DNA of 34,622 nucleotides from contig JANBPK010001282.1 of assembly GCA_027579435.1 (NCBI GenBank), forward strand, positions 1-34,622, written 5' to 3'. The translations under genes were made by a program, and so were the position numbers. Below are positions 20,772 through 31,247 of this stretch, piece after piece. The stretch's first letter is position 1; every line of letters begins with the position of its first letter. The notes under the pieces were generated by a model that searched no databases, was not told the DNA's origin, and worked only from the letters and a program-made list of their open reading frames with translations. This stretch comes from Candolleomyces eurysporus (Eukaryota; Basidiomycota; Agaricomycetes; Agaricales; Psathyrellaceae).

Positions 20772-22722
20772 CTATACCGGCGTGGGCGCCTCCTTTTCAT
20801 CGTAGTCTGTAGTCGATAGCTCTAGAGCGTTGGTAGATCTTGATAAGAGTGTGTTCTTGTCAGTCGCGGGTATCAGATCCAGGCTGCTGAGATGTTGGTG
20901 GAGGCCAACCTCTTTGACTGTCGTTTAGAGAAAGTGGGTCATGAGAGCGAAATATGTGCAAGCAAAATGACCGACGAACCGGCTCTGATAGCGGTCTCCA
21001 TTGTGCGAACATCCTATGAAGCAAACGAACATTTGAATCGATGGCGAAAAAGAGCTTAAAGGACAATGTATCACGCACCACGTTTGATGTAGTGCAGACG
21101 AATAATGGTGATCTTTTATCTGTTGCGCGACGATTGGCTATAGCCTTTAAGTGTTGTTTGAAGTCTATAGTGATCGCAAGGTAAGTAGATTCGCAACGAC
21201 TGCAATCGACAACTGACATTCAACAACCGTGCCGACCTCATTTGGCCGATCACCATAACTAGAGACATAGTCTTTGACCTGAATTCCCGACTCAATTTTA
21301 TGCTTAAGCAAGTCACCTCTGGTCAAGAAGAGAATGAGGCCAGCTTTTTGGAGTAACGGAGATTCGCAGATCGTGCGCCAGAGGAAGACCGAGTCCCTGA
21401 GCTGTGTTACCTTCGAGCCCTCCGATAAGGGGCTGTTGAACCCCGAGAGATCTGCGGGTAAAGGATTAGCCTGGAAGTGGAGGTAAATCACTACCCAAGG
21501 GAGCTCGAGTATACTCACCAAAAACTAAAGAATTTGAGCGAATGATCAGATAGACTTGGGGGCGAATGGAACTATTCACTTACAAAACATAATTGCGCGT
21601 AACCCTTCAAAATATGGAATCCATACGTCCTTTGAGATTCTCGGTCTTGAGATATCATACAGGCACCACTCTTTTTCAGGTAGATAGTCGACAAATTGCC
21701 CGACATTAATCCGATATTCCTGAACAACAGGTCGCGAGCGGACTCGCGCAGCATCTTCATCAGATGGAGTATAGTTGCGAGAGGCAACTCGGTCGACCTC
21801 TTCGAGAAAGCTGTGACAGAGGATAAGCAAAGACGAAAGTATGAAGGCTCTGGCTGAGGGCTTACAACTCTGCCGATTCCTCAAGCTGTATCTTGCCCTC
21901 TCTGAGTGACACTTGAACCTTCTTGTCCATCCACACGGTCTTAATGTCTTCTCGACACATAGAGATCATCATGACCGCATCCTCATGTTCCTTTTTCCAC
22001 TCCTTTATACCGGCTAGGTGTGCGGTCTCTTCGGCAGAGGCACTAAGCCATTTCTGCAGGTTTTGTTCAACGCGTCTGAGAGGAGCTAGTCGGAGTAGCA
22101 CACGCTGGCGGTCGTTCTCAACGCCGCTTTTCTGGCTAGATGCAATCTCTGGACACGAAAGAGTCACCACAGGTTCATTCATAGCAGTGGGCCCAATTGC
22201 TTCTTTGGGGGAAGCGTCCGGACATCCATTGAGCCATTGATCTTGGCCTTCCGCCTGCAATGTATTGAGGATAGTGATGACCGATTTAACCAGCTTGAGC
22301 TGGATAACGCATCTCCACTTTGCAAGCTCCGCATTCCATCCTTCTCTGTCATAATACATTCGCAAATCTTCCGAATTGGCAGTCAGAGCCGACGCTATTC
22401 ATTGCTGTGAGAAGTACACGACCACTCACTCTTGATCATCTCGGACTTCCCTGAGCAGATATGAGCGTGAGCGAAGACTCGAGAAGTGAGTAGGAGACTA
22501 CGACAGACCGCTTTCAGGCCCCCCTAGCAACGCCACCCTTGCGTGGAGTTTTTCCGCGCTCATCAGCGTCTCCCTTTCTACCACCAACTCCTGGTCAATT
22601 TCTTTACTCCTCTTCTTGGCCTCAGCCTCACGAACTTTCCGTGCCGCGCGCTCAGCCCTACTCTCGTTCTGTGGTGGTGTTAGGAAAATGGCAAAGGGAT
22701 CGTCATCGCCCTGATCCAGCAT
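20772..22722 (-). CDS. G-alpha-like protein, longest and best preserved copy (array unit 6)
   Basis: Exons (minus): 22722..22509, 22450..22430, 22394..21866, 21810..21584, 21524..21519, 21451..21218, 21164..21079, 21013..20980, 20917..20772, all in phase, about 498 residues. The second intron would be only 35 nt (GTGAGT...GAATAG), which is short. The frame stays open upstream, so the start could be 22809 (29 extra residues). This copy alone keeps a full P-loop, GGPESGKS. G3 is DISRPR and NKxD is TRGD, so guanine recognition still looks lost. The helical domain has about 34 extra residues before LLRLAPLRRVEQNL. Conserved blocks are RVASRNYTPSDED, WIPYFEGLRAIMF, DYVSSYGDRPNEV and the C-terminal LSSLDLI. 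It runs through the position where units 2 and 4 stop, adding an acidic tail ending DYDEKEAPTPV. Confidence 0.74.
21519..21524 (-). other. 6-nt microexon of array unit 6
   Basis: TTTTTG between TTTAG and GTGAGT, phase 1 on both sides, encoding F-F before D-L-S-G-F-N. Confidence 0.55.
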
Positions 22723-24008
22723 CTTAGAAGCTGTAAGCCAATCATGTAAATGTCGATCATCGAGCGGCAGACGGAGGGTAAGACGAACTTCGTACCACTT
22801 TATGTCCACTTAGAGAGGATAACAAACACGTATGCGTGCGGATGGCGGGGACTGAGAGGTCGACAAGACGAACGGAAGCGTGGACCATGCCAGCAAGCAT
22901 CCCTGTGCGGAATGATAGACGCCCATAATTACTTTTGGGGAATGAAGCTCCTTCCGATCAAATGGGAAGAATTACAGCGCTGACGAGACCAAATCAAGGT
23001 GGTAGACGGTGCCGTTGAGACCCTCGGAGATCGTTACTATATCGAACGGCTCTGAGTGGAGGCAAAGATCCATGAACATTCAAAACGAATGCAATTCTGG
23101 CGACAACTACTGAGTGCTCCCTTTGACCGGTACAGAAAACAGTCCTTTTCTCACGTCAATCCCTTCTTGTCCTCGCAGCGCGGAGGATCTCTTCAGATCT
23201 TATTCCGTATTCCTAGCTCGAGATCGGAAAATTCCTCCTGTCGAAAAACTAAGAATTGGCGAAATCCCAGGAGCTGAGATGCGGTTTATTCGGACTGCGT
23301 TTGCGATTTCCCTCCCTCAATCTCTACGTCCTACCGTCAATATGAAACCTTCAAAATTTGGAAGAACGGATAAGCAAAGAATTACGTCCCGAAAGGAGAA
23401 CACTGATGCACAATCAGCTCCGGAGTACTTACGAAAAGCTGTCCACATGATTCGAAAGGCAATTGCAAGCAAGCTACTCAACGTTTTCGAACATACCCCT
23501 GGCACGGGTTGGTTGTCCTTGTCATCGTGTCCAAATTCCGATGTGACAAATTGATCTCCGATGGAAGGGGTTTGCTGGATAAAATTGTCCCATCAGAACC
23601 GTTTACTATCTTCGCTGATAGAAAGCGAACTTATTCAAAGGGAAGGATCTGAGCTTCTATGAAGCAGAAATTCGAGCCATTTGCCCCGTTGGACAAACCA
23701 CACGTTCTCGGGTACTCTCTTCCATTCTGCGTGAACCATAGATCTTATCTCGAAATGCCTGGACCCTATCAGCGTCAACTCGCGGTGGTCTGATAATACG
23801 GATAAGCGGATGTGGGGACATCCAACGGGTTTTATAGCGTCGCTTGGGTCAAACCATTTTTGAGTCATTAGATGCGCGCTCGTGTTGTCTATATCTTCCC
23901 ATCCATTGATCCATTGGTACCCCATCACGCTTAGACTAATTATCTACTGAGTCGATATCGCTGAAGGATATATTGAAATACACCAGTTTACATTCAGTAC
24001 TTCTAGCT
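22723..24008. other. Right end of the array and unique sequence before the dioxygenase gene
   Basis: 22723-23262 is typical array spacer, but the match ends at about 23262, before the spacer box. The right-hand boundary is therefore unlike the others. 23263-24008 is unique. A minus-strand frame of 97 codons (23928-23635, containing FEIRSMVHAEWKRVPENVWF) has amino-acid composition like a real exon, but I recognise no family and no splice partners. Confidence 0.45.
23635..23928 (-). CDS. Possible hypothetical protein fragment
   Basis: A 97-residue open frame begins MMGYQWINGWEDIDNTS and ends LEFLLHRSSDPSL. It is rich in Trp and His and has no low-complexity stretch, which is more protein-like than the antisense frames nearby. 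I cannot assign it to a family. A downstream minus-strand segment near 23550-23490 (GDQFVTSEFGHDDKDNQ) followed by GTATGT could be a further exon, but the connection is not in phase without guessing. It may be a decayed gene or chance. Confidence 0.25.
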   Translation of the reverse strand: MMGYQWINGWEDIDNTSAHLMTQKWFDPSDAIKPVGCPHIRLSVLSDHRELTLIGSRHFEIRSMVHAEWKRVPENVWFVQRGKWLEFLLHRSSDPSL

Positions 24009-25500
24009 TCAAGGCTCAGTCGCAGCTATAGGCTTCTCAGCTTGAGGCGTCAACCGGATATGATGCCTCCTGAGCTTGCTCTCGAAATCAGGGACGATCG
24101 AGTGAGCAGTAACGCGATTATCCTGGAATCATCCCAGAGTCAGTCGGAAGGCAACCATGAGAAAGTCGGATTACGCACCCAGATAGCAACGGTACCCGGT
24201 CTATACGATGCTCGAACCTGATAATCGGCGCCCTTCGCGATATGATCGTAAAGGAACTTGAGCAGCGCATCGGACTCTTCTTTCTTGAAACCAACGATGT
24301 GGGTGGTGAAGTTGGAATTGACGTAGAGCGACTTCTCGCCAGTCACAGGGTGCACTCGAACGATCGGATGCTAGCGAAAGAATTAGATCTCTAAGGCGAG
24401 AGGAAAACACAATGTTAGTACGCACCTCAGTCTCGACACGCTCTCGTCGAAGCTTAGAACCCTGAGCATAAGATACACGATCGAATGGAGCCGCCGAATG
24501 GACTGCCTTGAGACCGATGAGGAGCTTCTTGAACTCAGGCGAGAGACGGTTATAGGCCTCGACTGTGGAGAGGTAGAGGGTGTCTCCGCCTACTTCAGGC
24601 TGTAACAAACGCAGTTTAGGGGGTGAAACGAGGAATAATTGGCCAATGGGTGCTTACACCATCGAGAATGTAGAAGAAGGTCGTGCCAGCCGGTTGTTTT
24701 TCAAAGGAAATGTCGGAGTGCCAGCCGAGGTAGTTGATCTTGTCCTGTGTTAAAGAGGTAGCAAAACCTTGAGCGTTTTCGTCGCGGTAGGCTGAGGGTT
24801 GCGTACGCAGGAAACGTTAAGACCGCGGATGTTGACAAGCCCAAGTGCATCACTTACTAGTGAAGAGTGAAGGGTAGTCTTTGACGTTCATAGGGAGCGG
24901 GTGAACATGGGGAACTCCAAAGTGCCTAGCAGCACTGCTTGGTAAACGCTGACTCTAACAGAGATAAGGAATTATTCTACGCACTTAGTAAAGGCCAATT
25001 GCTCGTCTGGTGAGGTATCCTTCAAGTCTTGGTCCCTGAAGATCACGAGCTTTCTCTCTGCAACGAACAGAGCCAGTTCGTCCAACCCTTCTTTGGATAG
25101 CTTCGAGAGCTGAATACCAGCGACTTCAGTGCCTAAATAAGGGCTGAGGTGGTGCAGTTTTGCTTCAGGGGTGAGAAGATTCGGTTTGGCTGGGTTGGCT
25201 CGGGATCCAGGGTCAACATGGTCTGTCAATGGTCAGAAAACTGTCGCATTCGGACTCAACAAAGCCAGCTTACCGAAGTACTCGAGCGGTGGGTGGGTTT
25301 CAGTCACTTCCTCTCCATAGGGAACATACTTGGCGTATGCGTAAGACTTGGAAAAGGATAGAAATTAGTGGAGATGGAGATGAGATGGAGATGATGGCAC
25401 TCACAGGGTCAGGAGTGACGAGATGCTTTCCACCGGCCTTAACAACCTCGACGGGATTCGGCTGAGCGGGCTTCTCTACCTCTGCAACTGAAGGGGCCAT
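24009..25500 (-). CDS. TauD/TfdA-family Fe(II)/2-oxoglutarate-dependent dioxygenase
   Basis: Family members hydroxylate substrates such as sulfonates (taurine) or aryloxy acids using oxygen and 2-oxoglutarate; the fungal branch includes Jlp1-like enzymes. Exons (minus): 25500..25405, 25346..25274, 25222..24985, 24925..24858, 24791..24658, 24599..24426, 24370..24179, 24122..24009, all GT-AG and in phase, 362 residues, the normal family length. The iron triad is H183-x-D185 (NYLGWHSD) and H332 (DNRVTAHS). R344 or R348 in RRHHIRLT is the likely 2-oxoglutarate contact. Other landmarks are YLGTEVAGIQLSKLS, KLVIFRDQDL, PEVGGDTLYLS and YRPGTVAIWDNR. There is no signal peptide, so it is probably cytosolic. 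It is divergent from the membrane-protein gene at 26271. The substrate cannot be told from sequence. Confidence 0.92.
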
Positions 25501-26270
25501 ATGAGAGAGACGAGGGAGGACTGTGTGATATCAAGCTGAGAGATGGTAAAGGGTCCCCCATTATAAACGCCTTGCTCAAGCACGCAATTTGCGATTCACC
25601 TCGAATCATGATCCCTTTTCTGTAGGATATAATTGCGAACGTTGACGCTTTGAGTGTCGGTTTAGCGTCCGGAAAACGATATCTCGGCGCTCACCCGAGA
25701 GTTCCGCAATATATCATCAAGATTCCTCATCGGCTAAGCTTCCGTTGAGGGGCCGTGTCCACAGGAGCTGCCAACCTAAAGTATGAATGACGAGTAATCG
25801 AGGCATGGGGCACCACGTACTTGGGCATGACTTATCCATGCCTAGCGCGAGGATGCGGGTGTGCTGGTCGAACCTACAAGCGATGGCCGGAACGCAGTGG
25901 TAGTTGATCATGAGCACGAAAGAAATAGGTCGTGGAATTTCACACGGCTGCAAGGGCGCCAGGGCGAGAGTTCGATCCTCATCCGTACCGTTGAATTTGT
26001 CGCGTGGTCCCAGCGATCGAGCCCATTGCAGATCAAGATCAAAGCAACACCATACAGTGCCACGAGAGTCTTGCGATTTGCTGTCGTCATTGTCTCACCA
26101 ACCTCGCAATGTCTTTGCTGACAGGGAATGGCGACGTTCAGATCCTACACGTCCCCACTGTCTCCCCTTACCTTGCTTCTCAACCTCAAACTCATCACCG
26201 GTTATAACGGCGTGCGCTTCAACGTCAGTCAGCGTGACTTGGTGCAGGGACGTGAGGAGGCGACGGGAGA
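25501..26270. promoter_or_regulatory. Divergent intergenic region between the dioxygenase and DUF6534-type gene 1
   Basis: 770 bp between two head-to-head genes. A TTTATAA on the minus strand (25561-25567) lies about 60 bp before the dioxygenase start. Short open frames on both strands (for example a 60-codon minus frame ending at 25908 with one hydrophobic stretch) are not convincing genes. Confidence 0.4.
25561..25567 (-). promoter_or_regulatory. Candidate TATA box for the dioxygenase gene
   Basis: TTTATAA on the minus strand about 60 bp upstream of ATG 25500; position and sequence fit a core promoter element. Confidence 0.35.
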
Positions 26271-27819
26271 ATGAGCGGGATTGAAGATGATCCAGTCCCA
26301 CTGTGAGGGCTCTTTCAAGTTCCCTCAGTCATCAACTAACCTATTCCTCAAATCCGAAGTCTCGGGCCCATTGTGAGTATCAGCTCAACATGAACGACAT
26401 GTCGTTGACTGGCGTTGTTTTCAGCTTGTCGGCGGGCTCTTGGCATATCTGCTATATGGCGCCTACCTCGTCCAGCTTGGTGCGTTTTGTTTCGTCGATC
26501 TGCGAGAAAGCCAAAGATTTATGTATTGTGGGTAGCCCACTATCTACTAGATCCCATGGTCCAAGTGAGGAGGCTTATGAATTTCCTTAGTACGTCTCGT
26601 TATTCGTCCTGATCGACGATTCAGTTCAACATTTCCCTCAGTCGCTTTAATGACGTTGACTGAACTCATCCTCATCATCTTAATTTCGGAGAATGCGTGG
26701 CAAGTCCTGTGTAGAGGACCTATGGACCCGAGCTCAATCCTCATCCCACCGAAATCCGCAGCGGCTACCCCAATCCTGAACGGTTTCGGTAAGTCGACTG
26801 TCACTGGCATAATATCAACCTGACAGGCATTTAGTTGCTTTGTTGGTCCAATTGTTCTTTGCTCGGTGAGGACGATCGCTTCAGGAATTCGTTATTCCCT
26901 ACCTTGATATTATCTCACTGATATTTACTCAGGAAAATCCAGACCCAAGCGAAATGGATGTGGGCCAGCATGACGCTTCCATGGGTCATCGTGATGGTAA
27001 GCGGTGTCTCTCTCAATAGCAATAGACGCACCGCTCATCATAGGACCTTCTTTCGTTCAGCTTAGCCTTCTTCAATTCGCAGCTAGTATCGGTACTACAG
27101 TTCTGGTGTGTGGTCCTCTACCCTTTACTCCCTTCGCGACACGACTCAATTCCCCACTTAGTATGTTCAGACAGCTCAAAAAAGCTTCGAGATCACGGCC
27201 ACGAAACCGGCAGTCATCATCCAACTGGGTGGAACCCTCGCATGCGACGGCCTCATTATGTGCTGTATGGTTGGGATCGTGAGTTCGGCAGTCCTAACTC
27301 CCCCTTCCTTTATATATTGAGCGTTCCTCATAGCTCTTGCATTCTCAGCCCAATCCCGCCCTTCGCCTCTCGCAGAGGCTTTTAAGCGGCCTCCTAATCA
27401 ACGTTATCGAGAACAGCGCACTCACAACGGTCTGCGTAGCACTAAATTTGGCGTTCGTTGTGGCAGAACCAAGAGACTACACTCATCTGGCTTTGTGCGT
27501 ACACTCCTCGAGCCTTTTTACATATCTGATTCACAACGTCTGGTAGTCAAAACGTTATTGGAGGAATGTGAGTGCTGTAATACCACTGGCGCCGTCTCCA
27601 ATGATCGCTCAACCCGTTTACAGATACTCCAACGTCCTATTCGCGAATTTGAACGGTCAAGTCCGGAGACGACGGCAATCTATTACCGTCACTACCGCTA
27701 GGGTACGAACACCAAGTCCCGGAGTCCGCCCATCGAGAAGCAATCCCCCCCCTTTCATCCCGACCCACCATATTCATCCCTTCTCACCGGAATCAAGGTT
27801 CGAGCATCGCGGAATATAG
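26271..27819 (+). CDS. Multi-pass membrane protein, DUF6534-type (copy 1)
   Basis: A basidiomycete family of roughly seven-TM proteins of unknown function. Exons: 26271..26302, 26360..26372, 26425..26479, 26536..26589, 26642..26788, 26835..26865, 26933..26996, 27061..27105, 27162..27278, 27334..27494, 27624..27819, all in phase, about 304 residues. TM-like segments include LVGGLLAYLLYGAYLVQL, IALMTLTELILIILISE, VALLVQLFFA, WVIVMLSLLQFAASIGTTVL and NSALTTVCVALNLAFVV. The C-terminal LYSNVLFANLNGQVR is the family hallmark before the cytosolic tail. The exon pattern matches copies 2 and 3 exon by exon. A run of eight C at 27745-27752 may hide a frameshift: with seven C the tail would run to TGA 28028-28030. 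Confidence 0.84.
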
Positions 27820-28632
27820 TATCAATAGCATTAGAAGAGACTCGAGCCAAACAAACGTCAGCCTTGAAACGGGTCAGAAGAATGTCGGAAGGCGGGGGAG
27901 CGTTGAGGGCGAGGGCACGAAGGATCCCTATCGAGAATTTGAGATTTCTGAAGTGCCTCCGGCTCGAGTGGGGTCGAGGAGCGTAATATCGGAGGCGGGA
28001 ACTTCCCACATCGGCGCTGAATACTGCTGATTATCTTCGCCGAATTCGCTTTCAGCGTATTTTTNGATCCCCTGACGTTGCCGTTAGTGTTTTTGGATCG
28101 CGCCCCTGGACAATATGGTCGCTTTGGTCGACATGGTACTTCTCCAGCACTGCGTTTTATTATCCGACAAATGTAGTAGTGTACACTCAATCTAGTCAAG
28201 GATGAAAATGAAAGATGACTAGAAAATGAAAGACGACTATGTGCGGACTATATCTTGGCGTTCTCGTCCACCGCGGCCAATCTCGTGGCTTGCTCCACGA
28301 TCCTATACATCGTCCGATTCATTTAATTTCAAGGTGTCTGCAGCCAAGGCCATTGAACGGGCGCAGACTCGCCCAGGCACGCTCTCATGTCTCAGGGGGA
28401 TTATTCACATCCGTCGATGTTGGAGAGCGCACGCGTCTCCATCGTCGGGACTCTCCTTTTAACTCGAGATGCTCGCGACCTTGACTCGGATTCGTACCCT
28501 CCTGTTCTTGATACATTCTGTCCAAGTCCACCCCTAGGATTTTCAAAGTTTACGCTCTATCATTCCCTTGGAAAATCGCTCTCGCCTCCCCGTCCCCGGT
28601 ATACGACACTTTGTCCGCTTTTACTCTCGGTC
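27820..28632. other. Region between DUF6534-type copies 1 and 2
   Basis: 27820-28030 is probably the original tail of copy 1, in frame +1 (see findings). 28066 is an N. 28340-28600 is similar to 30940-31200 upstream of copy 3, so it is likely the duplicated promoter and 5' leader. No independent gene was seen. Confidence 0.55.
28340..28600 (+). promoter_or_regulatory. Duplicated 5' flank of DUF6534-type copy 2
   Basis: It shares, in the same order as 30940-31200, the strings GATTGAACGG/CATTGAACGG, GCCYAGGCAC, CATGTCTCAGGGGG, CATATCCGTCG/CACATCCGTCG, GGAGAGCGCACG and CTCCTTTTAACTC. Similarity upstream of two paralogous starts suggests a promoter copied with the gene. Confidence 0.5.
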
Positions 28633-30261
28633 ATGAGTACAGGAGTACCGGAGAATCATTTGCTCTTGTGAGTGGATATCTGGTTATGCTAATGGCTCAG
28701 GAGTTGACTGCCCTACTCTGCACACAGCGTTGGACCCATCGTATGTCCAAACGTGTCTGGTCTGACCGTCGCTTACAAAGTTCTCCTATTCGTTCAAACT
28801 TCCCCAGCTCGTTGGCGCGCTGTTCTCGTACTTCTGCCTCGGTGCATACTTCGTCCAGCTATGTAAGTCTTTCTTTAAGGTTGAATTATAATCATCTAAT
28901 CACAATCTACTCCTTCCAGCGCAATACCTTTTGAACCCAGTGGCTAATGAGAGGAGGGTAATCCATGTGCTCGGTACGTCCGGTCTCGGACCTCGTAGTG
29001 ATGCACTGATTGACACATTCATCACCTCAAGTGGCGTTGGTGGCGCTGGCTGAGATTGGGAGCACCATTATCATGTCTGAGAACGCGTGGCGGGTACTGT
29101 GTCAGGCAGACTTCGACCCATCTCTCGTCTTCGTTCTTTCAAACTGGAGCACTAGCTCACCAGTTTTCTATGGGTTCGGTGAGTTCTCTGGATTCCCTTC
29201 TTTCGTCCCCAGACATCTCATATATCCGGTTATTTGTAGTGGCGCTGCTTGTACAGTGTTTCTTCGCATGGTGAGCTTCTCTCGACTGGGTCTCATACCG
29301 GGGCTTACTGTGAGGAACTTTCGCAGGAAAATTTGGTCGTTGGCCAAAAGGTGGCTTAGAATCGTCCTTCCGGCAGTCATTACAGCGGTGAGCTCCAAAA
29401 TCTCAACCTCTTTAATGCTCTGACCGCAACTTCTTAATAGCTTAGTCTTATGCAGTTCTCGGCTTGTATCGCTCTCACTATTCAGGTTCGTTTCTCTGTC
29501 CTCAGGGGCGATCTTTATGATTCCTCAACCTCGTTTGTGTAGTTCGCTCAGATCCAGAGGGATAGTTCGAAATGGGGACTTCTGGAGACGACTGTCATTG
29601 TCCAACGTGCTGGAAGCCTCGCCTGTGACGCCCTCATCACCGCGTCTATGGTCGGAATAGTTCGTCCTTTCCCATCATTTACTCTTATCCTCGTCTAACG
29701 TATCTCATTTTGAAAGTTATGGTCCTATAAGATGGAGAGTGACCTCCGGTCAACGCAGAAGCTTCTCAATGGTCTCATTATCAACACGCTTGAGAACGGC
29801 TTGATAACGACGTTATTTGTTGCGCTCAATCTCGCGTTTTACCTCTGGCACCCGAAGGATTATCTCAACCAGGCATTGTAAGTCGTCTTGTCAGTATATC
29901 ATGGATAATTGGAGGGATGACGATTGAATATCTAGCCAGCAAGCTGTCGGACGATTGTACGTTCGACTCGCTGCTCAATTATCGCTTCGCTTGGCTCAGA
30001 TCCTCATTTCTGACTCCGTTTCCCCATTTCAGATACGCGAACGTCTTGATGGCAAGTCTCAACGGACGAGTTCGCAGACAACAACAGCGAGCCCACATGT
30101 CCGTGATCAGAAGTGAACCTAGAGATGCCAATGGTCACTCAAACGGCTGTAAGAAGCGCTTGAACTGGTTCAAACCGTCGCGTAAAGTCGAGGAGGCCGG
30201 GGTGGGAGATGAACTCAAACCGCCAGTGGTCGAAGGTTCTCCGAGTCCTCCAAAGGTTTAA
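28633..30261 (+). CDS. Multi-pass membrane protein, DUF6534-type (copy 2)
   Basis: Exons 28633..28667, 28728..28740, 28808..28862, 28920..28973, 29032..29178, 29240..29270, 29327..29387, 29441..29485, 29543..29659, 29717..29877, 30033..30261 join in phase to 315 residues. Starts MSTGVPENHLL; exon 2 is only 13 nt (encoding VGPI after a split codon). TM-like segments are LVGALFSYFCLGAYFVQL, VALVALAEIGSTIIMS, VALLVQCFFAW, LPAVITALSLMQFSACIALTI and NGLITTLFVALNLAFYL. The C-terminal YANVLMASLNGRVRRQQQ motif leads into a basic then acidic cytosolic tail (KKRLNWFKPSRKVEEAG). Closest relative in the window is copy 3. The last intron (155 nt) is longer than the rest. Function unknown. Confidence 0.88.
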
Positions 30262-31247
30262 GCCTATTTCGTATATTGCGATTTCTTCTCAGCTTTTCTC
30301 TGTATAGAGGGTGATGTAGATCCCATCATCGCCCCATACTCCCCACGTATCCCGAATTCAGAAGGATGCTCATTAGTCTTCCCCGCGGAGTCTAGGATTG
30401 GCGGACACTAGTTGGCCTTGGGAGCGCCAGCTTCAATTCATCCATTACTCAGCCTACTATCGTTCACATGTACTAGGATATGTATAGTCAAATTTATATG
30501 ATCAGGCTTTTGCATAACTACTATGCCACTTATCTCGTTTGGTTTAGCGCGTTTCTTCATCTCATCTCATGCTTCATGTAGACTCAGTTGTATCACATGG
30601 TAGACCGTTGCCTAGGTATTCTGGTGTCGTTCCCGTGGACTGAACTCGGGCGTTCAGGCCGCAGTTATCAACATCATGCATGTATTGTTATTCGAGGAAC
30701 GAATGTAACCTGGAGACGCATATCTATTCTTGGATGATCCTACGTCGATCTCCTATTTAAGGGGAATGACTGTTTTCCTTTACGGGCGACCTTTGTACGG
30801 ATCACATCCTTGGCGTCCTCGTCCAGCAGCGACTAATCGGGTACACCGACCCACACAACCCAATTCGTCCTCATTCAATTCATTGTTTTCTCATGATCGA
30901 TGTATCCCATGATCAGTGTTATTACTGTTGTGACCAAGTCGATTGAACGGTTGTAGACCTGCCTAGGCACAGTACCATGTCTCAGGGGGGATTACTCATA
31001 TCCGTCGGTCATTCGACTCAATTAAGCAGTGGAGAGCGCACGGTCTCGTTCTCGTTCTGGAGGTCGGGGCCCTCCTTTTAACTCTGAATGCTCATGATCC
31101 CCGACATTCATTGACATCCTCTTGCTATATTCCGTCCCAGTCTAAATCCCTACTCTCCTTTCGACGGAAAAGCTGCCTTCAGTATCTCGGAAGGCCGACC
31201 CATCTCAAGTTTGCCCACCCCGGAATAGAGCGCCTCTGTCCTCTAAA
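30262..31247. other. Region between DUF6534-type copies 2 and 3
   Basis: The first ~550 bp show no gene and no repeat I can recognise. About 30810-30870 weakly resembles 28256-28320. 30940-31200 is the duplicated 5' flank described for copy 2. The short frame at 30730-30912 is not supported. Confidence 0.5.
30940..31200 (+). promoter_or_regulatory. Duplicated 5' flank of DUF6534-type copy 3
   Basis: Counterpart of 28340-28600; it keeps CATGTCTCAGGGGG, ATCCGTCG, GAGAGCGCACG and CCTCCTTTTAACTC in order, with indels between them. Confidence 0.5.

Noticed and set aside
25890..25990. Possible tRNA, because GAGAGTTCGATCCTC resembles a T-arm.
   Set aside because: The T-stem has a mismatch, no acceptor stem pairs with CCGTACC at the right distance, and no anticodon arm can be folded.
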